Assembly: GCA_009881125.1 (NCBI GenBank) | Contig: WXFH01000040.1 | Span: forward strand, 1 to 64,000 | From: Acidaminobacter sp. | GTDB lineage: Bacteria; Bacillota_A; Clostridia; Peptostreptococcales; Acidaminobacteraceae | Length of the DNA stretch: 64,000 nt | Direction: 5' to 3' | Shown here: positions 26,672 through 34,727 of the stretch, one piece after another | Numbering within the stretch: the stretch's first letter is position 1 | How the letters are laid out: each line of letters begins with the position of its first letter | Notes under the pieces: model-generated | The model's input: only the letters and a program-made list of their open reading frames with translations | Database searches by the model: none | What the model was told of the DNA's origin: nothing | Translations under genes and position numbers: made by a program

Positions 26672-27559
26672 TTAGATAACCCCAGCAGCTATGGCCATTT
26701 TCAACACACGCTGTGCTCTGTCAACCACGGGTTTATCAATCATTTTACCATTCAGACTGATAACGCCAAGTCCCTTTTCCTCTGCTTCTTTTATAGCTTC
26801 AACGACACGCTCTGCATGTTCAATTTCTTTTGCAGTTGGCGTAAAAATTTCGACTACCGGTGCAATTTGTCTAGGATTAATGACAGACTTGCCGTCAAAT
26901 CCAAGTTGTTTAATAGTTTCTACTTCTCTTCTGAAGCCTTCATCATCATTGACGTCTGCGAAAACGGTGTCCAGAACTGCTATACCTGCAGCTCTCGCTG
27001 CGAATACCAACATGCTTCTGGCCGTGAAAAGTTCTGAACCTCCAGGTGAGCGTGTGGTTTTTAGGTCTGTAACGAAATCTTCAGCGCCAATGGCGATTCC
27101 TATTAATCTAGGGCTGGCTTGTGCAATGCTTAGAACGTTTAAAATTCCAAGACCGCTTTCAATTGCTGCCATCATGCCCACGCTGCCTTGCTCGAGTCCT
27201 GCTTTTTTCTCGCACTCTGTAATCCACTCGTCGACCTCAATGACATCTTGAGCAGTCTCTGATTTAGGAAGGCGAATTATATCCGCACCCGCGAAGACCA
27301 TGGCTTCAATGTCCGCTTTCCCATAAGGTGTGTTCAGCGGATTAACGCGTACGACTTTTTCAATGTCACCGTAATCAATGGTCTTGAGAGCCTGATAAAC
27401 CAGAAATCTCGCAGAATCCTTTTCAGACAGTTTCACTGAATCTTCAAGGTCAAACATCAGTGCGTCAGGACCGTAGATGTGCGCATCTGCCATTAATCCC
27501 GGATTGTTGCCTGGTACAAACATCATGGTTCTTCTTAATCTGTCTCTGATAAAAGCCAT
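26672..27559 (-). CDS. citE: Citrate lyase beta subunit (citryl-ACP lyase)
   Basis: 295 residues from ATG 27559, one base after the citD stop, with GGGGTG upstream. The frame open 11 codons further would overlap citD. CitE/HpcH aldolase fold: RRTMMFVPGNNPGLM, DALMFDLEDSV, VVRVNPLNTPYG, MMAAIESGLGI and GAEDFVTDL with acidic metal ligands. It cleaves citryl-ACP to oxaloacetate and acetyl-ACP. Confidence 0.96.
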   Translation of the reverse strand: MAFIRDRLRRTMMFVPGNNPGLMADAHIYGPDALMFDLEDSVKLSEKDSARFLVYQALKTIDYGDIEKVVRVNPLNTPYGKADIEAMVFAGADIIRLPKSETAQDVIEVDEWITECEKKAGLEQGSVGMMAAIESGLGILNVLSIAQASPRLIGIAIGAEDFVTDLKTTRSPGGSELFTARSMLVFAARAAGIAVLDTVFADVNDDEGFRREVETIKQLGFDGKSVINPRQIAPVVEIFTPTAKEIEHAERVVEAIKEAEEKGLGVISLNGKMIDKPVVDRAQRVLKMAIAAGVI

Positions 27560-27560
27560 T

Positions 27561-27848
27561 CTAGACACCCCACTTATAATCGGTTGTTTCAACCGCTCTG
27601 TGAAGTGCTGTCAAGACTCTGGCTTTGATCGTACAATCCAGAGCGCCGCGATCCGTCGCAATAACCATTACATTATGTACTCCGGCTTCAAGCAAGGTTT
27701 GCTCAATGACCGCCCGAATCTGATCTCCAAATTGATATAGTACTGAGCTCTTCAGTTCGATATCGATGCCATTATCCCCACGATCCAAAAGAATCATGAT
27801 GTCGCTCGACTCGAGTGTGCCCGCTGTGGATGCTTTCTTAATCTCCAC
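27561..27848 (-). CDS. citD: Citrate lyase gamma subunit (acyl carrier protein)
   Basis: 95 residues from GTG 27848, with AAGGGTGG five bases upstream. An upstream in-frame GTG at 27857 overlaps the ribosome site. The chosen start puts the prosthetic-group serine of GTLESSD at residue 14, the position known for Klebsiella CitD, which supports it. It carries the phosphoribosyl-dephospho-CoA arm. First gene of citDEF-tctCBA. Confidence 0.95.
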   Translation of the reverse strand: MEIKKASTAGTLESSDIMILLDRGDNGIDIELKSSVLYQFGDQIRAVIEQTLLEAGVHNVMVIATDRGALDCTIKARVLTALHRAVETTDYKWGV

Positions 27849-27897
27849 TCGTTCCACCCTTTCAAAAGATAAAAGTTAAGATTTCTTAATTAACGTC

Positions 27898-27944
27898 ATT
27901 ATATCCCTTTACTCGTCAGTCGACTAATAGTAATATTTTATTAG
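27898..27944 (-). promoter_or_regulatory. citDEF promoter with LysR-type dyad
   Basis: TATAAT on the minus strand (27898-27903); the -35 region 17 bases upstream is poor (TAGTCG), as expected for an activated promoter. CTAATA-N9-TATTAG (27924-27944) overlaps it and has the A/T-rich interrupted dyad of LysR sites. The divergent LysR gene begins 45 bp away. Confidence 0.6.
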
Positions 27945-27988
27945 CATTCATAAAAGAATTTTATAATAATGACTGGGGGGTGTATGCC

Positions 27989-28924
27989 GTGAATGATAAT
28001 GATCTGCATTTTCTTATGACGTTAAACCAGGAACGCAGCCTGACGAAGGCAGCTGAAAAACTGTTCATATCCCAGCCGGCACTCTCCTACCGTATTCGCG
28101 CCCTTGAGAAAGAGCTGGGCGTTCCTCTATTTTTGCGGTCTAAATCCGGCATTGAATTGACCCCTCAAGGTGAATTTCTTGTCGAGTTTGCCACAAAGCA
28201 ATTCAGTCAGATTCAAAGAATGAAAGAAGAAATCCATGCGATCGAATCAGAGGAACTTATGGGTACCATTCATTTGGGAACCTCACTGGTATTTGCGCGT
28301 TATGAATTGCCAATGCTTATAAAAGAATTTCTTGACCTCTACCCGAAAGTAAAATTTAATGTCGTGTCGAGCCATAGTTCGAATATCTTTACCATGCTGA
28401 ACAACCAGGAGGTCAGCGTCGGCATTATTCGCGGAGATTTTAAATGGCACGAAGAGTCGCATATTTTATTCAATGAGCCCATTTGTCTGGCTTCAATGAC
28501 GGATTATAAGATCGAAGATCTCCCGGATATTTCGAGGATAAAATTCAAGACGGATCCAGTTTTGTATCATCAGATTAATCAATGGTGGAATGAACGCTTC
28601 AATGTAGAACCTAGGGTGATCATTGAGACAAGCAATACAGACACCTGTCTTGAAATGCTGAAAGCGGGCATTGGTTACTCAATCGTCCCAAGTTTAGGAT
28701 TACAGGATTTCAATGGCTTTGTGCAGCCGGTCAAATGGCTAAGCGGTGAACCCTTCAGCCGCCAGACCAATCTCTTTATGCGTTCCCAAGCTAATAATCA
28801 GCCTTCCATTCGCGTATTCACGGATTTCGTCCTCAAATACTATGGGGAAAAATTTCGCGATTCCAAGAACTCAGAAGAACAGAGAAAAAATATTATGCGG
28901 TTATATTTGGACTTTTTTGAGTAA
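27989..28924 (+). CDS. LysR-family regulator, probable activator of citrate genes
   Basis: 311 residues from GTG 27989, with GGGGGG 8 bases upstream; the GTG at 27980 overlaps that site. Winged helix at about residues 15-55 (SLTKAAEKLFISQPALSYR, LGVPLFLRSKSG), then a substrate-binding-like effector domain with GTIHLGTSLVFARYELP. It is divergent from citD across 140 bp containing an interrupted dyad. The likely effector is citrate. Ends before a strong terminator. Confidence 0.88.
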   Translation: MNDNDLHFLMTLNQERSLTKAAEKLFISQPALSYRIRALEKELGVPLFLRSKSGIELTPQGEFLVEFATKQFSQIQRMKEEIHAIESEELMGTIHLGTSLVFARYELPMLIKEFLDLYPKVKFNVVSSHSSNIFTMLNNQEVSVGIIRGDFKWHEESHILFNEPICLASMTDYKIEDLPDISRIKFKTDPVLYHQINQWWNERFNVEPRVIIETSNTDTCLEMLKAGIGYSIVPSLGLQDFNGFVQPVKWLSGEPFSRQTNLFMRSQANNQPSIRVFTDFVLKYYGEKFRDSKNSEEQRKNIMRLYLDFFE

Positions 28925-28980
28925 TTTTCACACAACTACACCAGACGCGTCCATCATTAACTGATCATAATAGACAAAAA

Positions 28981-29034
28981 TAAAATCGGTGCAGCTAAAG
29001 TCTTTTTCGACTTTTACTGTACCGATTTTATTTT
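28981..29034. terminator. Bidirectional terminator after LysR gene
   Basis: TAAAATCGGTGCAG / CTGTACCGATTTTA with an inner AAAGTC/GACTTT stem, T-rich on both sides. Confidence 0.88.
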
Positions 29035-29064
29035 GTCTCAATTGATTTTCTTGTTTCACTATTC

Positions 29065-29379
29065 TCACTGCTTCGGCGCCGGCGCCTTCACCACAATCAG
29101 CTCGAGCACTGCGTCATGTTTGTTTCCAACATTCATTTTGGTTTCGAAAGGAATCTTCAATAGAGTTCCTGCTTCGTAAGTATTGGGCTCCTGGTCATTC
29201 AGCTGAATTGTCAGAGTGCCTCTCAGCACCGTCATATACACCACCGAGTTGGCGAAGTGCTCAGGAAGTCCTTCTCCTTTGCCGAACACCATATGAATGT
29301 AATGCAGGTTCTCATCCATAACCACTCGCTCGACCATTTTCTCATCTGATAGTGTTAAATTGAATATTTTTTCTACCAC
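29065..29379 (-). CDS. Small single-domain cupin protein
   Basis: 104 residues from GTG 29379 (AGGAGTGG, 7 bases). One cupin barrel: EHFANSVVYMTVLRG and GTLLKIPFETKMNVGN are the two motif regions. The first His/Glu metal residues are partly present (PEHF) and the second motif lacks the usual His, so metal binding is doubtful. 26 bp after the Fe-S membrane protein and probably co-transcribed. Function unknown; a small-molecule sensor or redox accessory is possible. Confidence 0.7.
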   Translation of the reverse strand: MVEKIFNLTLSDEKMVERVVMDENLHYIHMVFGKGEGLPEHFANSVVYMTVLRGTLTIQLNDQEPNTYEAGTLLKIPFETKMNVGNKHDAVLELIVVKAPAPKQ

Positions 29380-29405
29380 TCATGATCCACTCCTGTCTAT
29401 TTACT

Positions 29406-30044
29406 CTACTTAACTTTTATAGTTTTACCATAGTGTATGGCGTCCGTCGGACAAACCGCTTCACAGGCTCTGCACTGGTGACACAGGGATGAAGTGATGA
29501 CCGCTTTTTTCGACACCGGCTCAACCTTGATAGCCTGGGCTGTACAGGCCTTTTCGCACAGCTTGCATCCTACGCAGGTGCTCTCGTCAACACCCTCGCT
29601 GCTGAAAGCAAAGCGGCCTGAAACACTGAGCAGCGCCCCGAAAGGGCAAATACGGTTATGGAACACCGCTGGTTTATAAAACAGTGTTACTACAAATGCG
29701 ACACCCAGCAAAATTGCCAAAACCGGGAGCTGGACCTGCAATAGCCGCTTTCCGCCCAGCATCATAGCCAAAGTCAAAAAGATAAATGCCCATGGGAATA
29801 CGCTGCTCATCAGCCATTTTGGCGTGTCCGGCCGCTGCAGTTTAAGTTTTTTTGACAGCCACGCCGCAGGTCGCATAACGGCATTCATAGGGCAGACATA
29901 GCCGCAATAGCCGCGTCCAAATACAAAAGACGCAAGTAACCCAGCTGCAAACACACCCAGCCACAAAGTCATTTTTCCCTGACTGACTAAAAAGGCGAAC
30001 GCGGCCAGCGCTGTGTACTGTATAACCCTTCTTACTGCTTTCAA
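29406..30044 (-). CDS. Membrane 4Fe-4S ferredoxin protein (NapH/CcoG-like)
   Basis: 212 residues from TTG 30044 (GAGGAGGGCTAACC). Three or four membrane segments with cytoplasmic cysteine motifs CGYVCP and CPFG characteristic of NapH/MauN/FixG relatives. A C-terminal two-cluster ferredoxin domain follows: CVGCKLCEKAC (about 163-173) and CHQCRACEAVCP (about 192-203). Such proteins pass electrons between the quinone or membrane level and soluble partners. It pairs with a cupin gene downstream. The partner enzyme is not in the neighbourhood. Confidence 0.82.
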   Translation of the reverse strand: MKAVRRVIQYTALAAFAFLVSQGKMTLWLGVFAAGLLASFVFGRGYCGYVCPMNAVMRPAAWLSKKLKLQRPDTPKWLMSSVFPWAFIFLTLAMMLGGKRLLQVQLPVLAILLGVAFVVTLFYKPAVFHNRICPFGALLSVSGRFAFSSEGVDESTCVGCKLCEKACTAQAIKVEPVSKKAVITSSLCHQCRACEAVCPTDAIHYGKTIKVK

Positions 30045-30146
30045 GGTTAGCCCTCCTCAAGATGCCTCATCTTATGCCATTATATAGAAAGGCGGGCTAG
30101 AAAAGTGTGCCCTATGTCACACTTTCGAAAAAAAGATTCAAAGCCG

Positions 30147-30947
30147 CTATTTGCGGATCACAAGACGGCCGCTTTCTCGAATCCGCGCATCTGTGCGCTC
30201 CAAAACATCTCCGGATTCGCAGATTAAATACACCATAACCAGGAGTTCTTCCTCCTCAAAGGACTTGACATAGATCCGCCCATTCAAAGTTGTGGTGCCA
30301 AAAGCAACTTCACTGCCCAAGTCAGGCGGTGCGCCAAACTGCCAGTAATGCAGCAAAAAGTCCCCTCTTTGATGAGCGACACCCGGCGCTTCAATAAGGC
30401 CGTCAAAGCACGTCCAGTCCGGATATCCCATAAGCTCGCTTTCCTCCCGGATCTCAAACGCATTTACCTTAAAAGTGTCATAGGGGTTCGGATGTCCCAA
30501 AGCCTTCAGGATTAAGGCTTCATAATCATGAGCCGCAACCCGCTCCACCCAGTAGGCATCCGGCATTGGCAAGGTCGATCCTGAGATCAGATAAGCCCCG
30601 TAAAAAGAGGAATAATACCCACTGCCCGGTTTATAGATTAAAGATCGTCCGTTTTCATAGGCGCCAAAGGTATAGTAAATGGATAACTCTAAAGGTATGC
30701 CCTCCTGAGTCTTCAGCCCATTCGAATCCTGATAGAACAGCATGTCTTCAAACCAGCCTTCCCCCGCTGGCAGCTCAACCTGTATCCCCTGTTCCTTTAA
30801 AGGACTTAGACGGTATTGTTGCCAAGAAGAGGCGGCCATGACCAACCTGGCCCTGGTTCCCGGAATCATCAGTGCCATGACAACCAGGAGGGTCAGGAAG
30901 GCCATCGAGATCAAAATAAATTGTCGCCAGACATAATGCCTCTTCAT
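30147..30947 (-). CDS. Membrane-anchored protein of unknown function
   Basis: 266 residues from ATG 30947 (AGGAGGTGGAATC). One hydrophobic segment near the N-terminus (about 9-30), then an extracytoplasmic domain rich in Tyr, Trp and Asp/Glu (YYTFGAYENG, GYYSSFYGAYL, DWTCFDG). I do not recognise the family. The lack of a lipobox or cleavable-signal consensus suggests a signal anchor. Only two cysteines follow the anchor (TCFDG, LICES), possibly a disulfide. Transcribed alone, divergent from rfbB. Confidence 0.65.
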   Translation of the reverse strand: MKRHYVWRQFILISMAFLTLLVVMALMIPGTRARLVMAASSWQQYRLSPLKEQGIQVELPAGEGWFEDMLFYQDSNGLKTQEGIPLELSIYYTFGAYENGRSLIYKPGSGYYSSFYGAYLISGSTLPMPDAYWVERVAAHDYEALILKALGHPNPYDTFKVNAFEIREESELMGYPDWTCFDGLIEAPGVAHQRGDFLLHYWQFGAPPDLGSEVAFGTTTLNGRIYVKSFEEEELLVMVYLICESGDVLERTDARIRESGRLVIRK

Positions 30948-31126
30948 GATTCCACCTCCTGGTTTTGCGACCATCGGCAACCCGCTCCTGGCATTTTTAA
31001 TGCAGGTTTCTGCTTTCGTCTACCTGTCTGCTAATAAAATACTGTATACTATATGGGTATATTGCTTGAAATTAGTCCCTTTGACCCGACTCAAACATCA
31101 ATTTTCGCGACAGGAGCATCCTCATT

Positions 31127-32137
31127 ATGACGACGCTATTGGTAACCGGCGGTGCCGGGTTTATAGGCAGTCACTTTATTGCCATGATGTTAAAGAAATA
31201 CCCCAAAATCAGGATCGTCAACGTTGATCTTCTGACCTATGCCGGATCCCAGGATAATCTCACTCAAGTTTCCGTGGAGTCGCGCTACACCTTCATAAAA
31301 GAAGACATTCGCGACCGTGAGGCCATGGCCGGGATCTTCTCAGCCCATGACATTGACCAAGTCATTAACTTTGCCGCGGAGTCCCATGTGGACCGTAGCG
31401 TCCTGGAGCCGGACGTCTTTATGACGACGAATGTCATAGGCACCCAGGTCCTGCTGGACACCGCTAAAAATCACTGGAAAACCAACGCCTCTGACCCAAA
31501 CTGCAGAAGCTTTAAGGCCGGCGTCAAATTTCTTCAGATCTCCACGGATGAAGTCTACGGCAGTATTCCGACCCCTGAAAAATTCACCGAGGCTTCTCCT
31601 CTACGGCCCAGCAGTCCCTATTCCGCCTCGAAAGCTGGTGCGGATCTCATAGTGCAGGCCTATGCTGAAACTTATGGCCTGCCTGTCAATATTTCCAGAT
31701 GCAGCAATAATTATGGCCCGGGTCAATACCCGGAAAAGCTGATCCCGCTGATGATTGAAAATGCACTCAACAACAAGCCTCTCCCCGTGTACGGCGATGG
31801 CCTCCATGTCCGGGACTGGATCCACGTCTCAGATCACTGCCGCGCCCTGGATGCTATACTGAATCACGGCCGACATGGGGAACTCTACAACGTGGGTGGC
31901 GGCTGCGAAAAAACCAATCTGGACATTGTCAGGCTGATTCTCAAGCTCCTGGGCAAGCCCGACTCCCTGATCCATTTCGTTGCCGACCGCCCCGGCCACG
32001 ACCGGCGGTATGCCGTGGACGTCTCCAAAATTCAAAATGAACTCGGTTGGTCTCCGGAGCATGACTTTGAACAAGGGCTCCGGGAAACGATTCTCTGGCA
32101 CGCGAAAAAACTCAAGAAATTCATTCAGCTTACATAA
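31127..32137 (+). CDS. rfbB: dTDP-glucose 4,6-dehydratase
   Basis: 336 residues, extended SDR fold: GGAGFIGSHF NAD site, DLLTYAGSQDNL, STDEVYGSI, catalytic YSASKAGAD (Tyr/Lys), and SNNYGPGQYPEKLIP. It makes dTDP-4-keto-6-deoxyglucose, the precursor for WecE-type aminotransferases such as the one at 5957. No rfbA, rfbC or rfbD is nearby, so it seems to be an isolated copy. It is followed 17 bp later by an ABC importer on the same strand. Confidence 0.93.
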   Translation: MTTLLVTGGAGFIGSHFIAMMLKKYPKIRIVNVDLLTYAGSQDNLTQVSVESRYTFIKEDIRDREAMAGIFSAHDIDQVINFAAESHVDRSVLEPDVFMTTNVIGTQVLLDTAKNHWKTNASDPNCRSFKAGVKFLQISTDEVYGSIPTPEKFTEASPLRPSSPYSASKAGADLIVQAYAETYGLPVNISRCSNNYGPGQYPEKLIPLMIENALNNKPLPVYGDGLHVRDWIHVSDHCRALDAILNHGRHGELYNVGGGCEKTNLDIVRLILKLLGKPDSLIHFVADRPGHDRRYAVDVSKIQNELGWSPEHDFEQGLRETILWHAKKLKKFIQLT

Positions 32138-32154
32138 AGAAAGGACCACTTCAT

Positions 32155-33153
32155 ATGAACCGACAATTCCCAAATAGTTTTATTCGTCTCACCCTTCTGG
32201 TCATCCTCCTCCCCCTCCTCTTTTCTGGATGTGCCGATGGTCGTGTTGACACCCAACCCAGCACAACCAAAAAACTCGTCATAGCGGACCAATTCGGGCT
32301 TGCATATGCCCCAATTGAAATCCTTAAAGCCACGGAAATCCTCGCCGAAGAGCTTGCGAAAGCCGGTCTGGAAACGACGACCATTGAGTTCAAGACCCTC
32401 GGCAACACTGCCGCCATCCGGGAAGCCATGGTCTCAGGGGACCTGGACATTGGCTTTGTCGCCATCCCGCCTTTTTTAATAGGCAAGGACAACGGTATGG
32501 ACTGGCGCATTATCTCCGGCGTCTCGGAAAGCCCCATGGCCCTGGTGACCAAGGATCCTGATCTGACCTCACTGAGCCAGCTGACATCCGAGCACAGAAT
32601 CATGCTGCCCCAGCCCGGCAGTGTGCAGCACATTCTGCTGTCTATGGCTGCTGAGAAAGAACTGAAGGACCCAAAGGCCTTTGACAATCAGCTCATTGCC
32701 ATGGCGCATCCGGATGCCATGACCGCCATGCTGAGCGGGCCTAAGACCCAGCTTCACTTCACGTCTCCGCCCTATCTTGAGCAGGAGCTTGCCCTGGAAG
32801 ACTTCCGTCCGCTCGTGGATGCGGAGACCATCATGGGTGGTCCCTTTACCTTTATTGTTGGGATCTGCCCTCAGCGCGTCCATGACGACACACGGCTGTA
32901 TAATGCCTTCGAGTCCGCCCTCCTGCGTGCAGTGACCTTTATGAATACACATCCGGAGGAAGCGGCTGAGATTCTAAGCGCGGCCTATGATTATTCAGCG
33001 GCGGAGCTCGATCTTCATCTCTCAAATGGGCAGCTTCGCTTTGACAGTGAGGTGCGGGGACTTGAGACCTTCCATGAGTTTATGTACCGTACGGGCATGA
33101 TTAAAAATCCACAAAATCTAGAGGATCTCTACTGGAGAAAAAATGAAAACTAA
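32155..33153 (+). CDS. ABC importer substrate-binding lipoprotein (SsuA/ThiY/NMT1-like)
   Basis: 332 residues. Lipobox FSGCAD (Cys26) directly followed by a GCCGATGGTC copy that encodes ADG. The binding domain has FGLAYAPIEILKATEI, VSGDLDIGFVAIPPFL and GVSESPMALVTKDPD, the pattern of nitrate/sulfonate/thiamine-precursor binding proteins. It overlaps the permease gene by 11 bases. Ligand unknown; a sulfonate would fit the sulfur genes in the window but there is no direct evidence. Confidence 0.82.
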   Translation: MNRQFPNSFIRLTLLVILLPLLFSGCADGRVDTQPSTTKKLVIADQFGLAYAPIEILKATEILAEELAKAGLETTTIEFKTLGNTAAIREAMVSGDLDIGFVAIPPFLIGKDNGMDWRIISGVSESPMALVTKDPDLTSLSQLTSEHRIMLPQPGSVQHILLSMAAEKELKDPKAFDNQLIAMAHPDAMTAMLSGPKTQLHFTSPPYLEQELALEDFRPLVDAETIMGGPFTFIVGICPQRVHDDTRLYNAFESALLRAVTFMNTHPEEAAEILSAAYDYSAAELDLHLSNGQLRFDSEVRGLETFHEFMYRTGMIKNPQNLEDLYWRKNEN

Positions 33154-33901
33154 TCGTTCACGATACTACAAAATTTTCATTATTGTCTTGTTCTTCCTTG
33201 CTTGGGAGGCTGCGGCCAGGTTCGGGCCCTTTTCGGAGATGCTGTTTCCGGGACTGGCGACCATCGGCAGACGCTTTTGGGGGCTATTATTAGAAGAAGC
33301 CCTGCTTTTCAAAACCCTGTACAGCATTGCCGTCGTCTGGCTGGCCATGATCCTCAGTTTGGCGGCAGTCGTAGTCCTGCTTATTCTGTCGAGGACTTCC
33401 CTCTTTGTCAAAACTGCGGTGGACCTGATTCGCGCTTTTGCGGCGCCTATTCCCGGCGTGGCCATTCTGCCGCTGGTGATTCTTTGGTTTGGACTGTCGA
33501 GGACTTCCATGCTGCTGATTATGATTCACGCGACCTTATGGCCCCTCTGGACTCAGCTGAGCCTTGCCGTGGAAAGGCTCAGCCGGCGCTTCAGCCGCTT
33601 TGAGCGCGCCTACCGGCTTTCACTCTGGAAGCGCTTCTGGCATCTCTACTGCCTGGGCGCGGCCGAAGACCTCAAAAGCGCTCTGGGCGTGGCCTGGAGC
33701 CGGGGCTGGCGGGCACTCATCAGCGTCGAGATGATCTTTGGCATCACCGGCAGTCAGTCGGGTCTTGGATGGCTGCTCTATGAGCGGCGGATGTACATGG
33801 ATACGGCGGGGCTGTACGCGGGCCTTGCGGCCATTGCCCTCTGCGGGATTCTCTTTGAAACCTGGATCTTCCGGCCTGAAAAAGCGGGTGAACCGGCATG
33901 A
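33143..33901 (+). CDS. ABC importer permease (SsuC/TauC-like)
   Basis: 252 residues, five or six membrane helices. The EAA loop appears in YRLSLWKRFWHLYCLGAAEDLKSALGVAWSRGWRALISVEM, of which the segment from AAEDL to GVAWS is the conserved part. AFAAPIPGVAILPLVILWFG is typical of the nitrate/sulfonate permease group. It starts inside the end of the binding-protein gene and overlaps the ATPase gene by four bases (ATGA), so all three are translated together. Confidence 0.87.
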   Translation: MKTNRSRYYKIFIIVLFFLAWEAAARFGPFSEMLFPGLATIGRRFWGLLLEEALLFKTLYSIAVVWLAMILSLAAVVVLLILSRTSLFVKTAVDLIRAFAAPIPGVAILPLVILWFGLSRTSMLLIMIHATLWPLWTQLSLAVERLSRRFSRFERAYRLSLWKRFWHLYCLGAAEDLKSALGVAWSRGWRALISVEMIFGITGSQSGLGWLLYERRMYMDTAGLYAGLAAIALCGILFETWIFRPEKAGEPA

Positions 33902-34512
33902 AGCCCCCCAAAAAAACCTTCATCAAACTTGAGCGTCTGAAAAAATCTTTTGGCCGCGAAGTGATCTTTGAAGATTTCAACCTCGACGTCTACGATAATG
34001 AGATTCTCGTCATCATGGGACCCAGCGGCGCCGGAAAGAGCACCCTGCTCAACGTGATTGGGCAGCTGGAACCCTGTGACAGCGGTGAGGTCCACTACCA
34101 TCCCGAGCTCTTTGAAGGAACCAAGGTGCCGCTGCCTTTTGTCTTTCAGGAATTCGACACCCTTCTCCCCTGGAAAACGGTTGAAGGCAACATCCGCCTT
34201 GTGGCAAAGGACTTGTCAGAGACTGAGCTTCAAGGGGTTCTGGATACCGTTGCCCTCAGCGAGCACCGCCATAAAAAGCCGGCTGCACTTTCCGGCGGCA
34301 TGAAGCAGCGGGTCGGCATTGCCCGGGCGCTGGTCTGCCACTCCAAAATCCTCCTTATGGATGAGCCTTTTGGCAGCCTGGACCGCGACATGCGCCTCAA
34401 AATGCAGGACTTTCTGCTGGACCTTCAGCACAGGACCGGCCTGACTATTGTGCTGGTCACCCACGACCTGGAAGAGGCCGAGAAGTTGGGAACACGAATT
34501 GTAAGGCTTTGA
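33898..34512 (+). CDS. ABC importer ATPase (SsuB/TauB-like)
   Basis: 204 residues, short for the group (about 250) because the C-terminal tail after the switch His is missing. Walker A GPSGAGKST, Q-loop VFQEFDTLLPW, signature LSGGMKQR, Walker B ILLMDEPFGSLD, switch VTHDLEEAE. All catalytic residues are present, so it should be functional. Last gene of the importer unit, followed by a repeat hairpin and a terminator. Confidence 0.9.
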   Translation: MKPPKKTFIKLERLKKSFGREVIFEDFNLDVYDNEILVIMGPSGAGKSTLLNVIGQLEPCDSGEVHYHPELFEGTKVPLPFVFQEFDTLLPWKTVEGNIRLVAKDLSETELQGVLDTVALSEHRHKKPAALSGGMKQRVGIARALVCHSKILLMDEPFGSLDRDMRLKMQDFLLDLQHRTGLTIVLVTHDLEEAEKLGTRIVRL

Positions 34513-34585
34513 GTTTCAATGAATGCCTTTTGGGGATGGCGGGATTGGAAGCTGCTGGCCGCTGACATATATTTCAAAAATTATA

Positions 34586-34642
34586 TTACCGTCCGCGTCC
34601 CCAACTTCAGGTTGGACGCGGACGGTAACATTTATGTAACAT
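34586..34642. repeat. Long hairpin with GTAACATTTATGTAACA module
   Basis: TTACCGTCCGCGTCC / GGACGCGGACGGTAA (34586-34600, 34614-34628), extended by AAC/GTT after a two-base bulge. The right arm runs into GTAACATTTATGTAACA, the same module that follows the GGTGTCAGGCACC core at 7624. The hairpins differ in sequence but share layout. Confidence 0.75.
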
Positions 34643-34646
34643 AAAA

Positions 34647-34714
34647 TGGCCGATAGTTCCAGATCCACACCTATTGAGGGGTGGGGACGAGGGACCATCG
34701 GCCACTATTTTTTT
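34647..34714 (+). terminator. Terminator built from GCCGATGG-type arms
   Basis: TGGCCGATAGTTCC (34647-34660) pairs with GGACCATCGGCCA (34692-34704), with an inner CCAC/GTGG stem, followed by CTATTTTTTT. One arm is an exact GCCGATGGTC copy and the other a two-change variant. Confidence 0.8.
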
Positions 34715-34727
34715 GTTTTGAGGTCTG

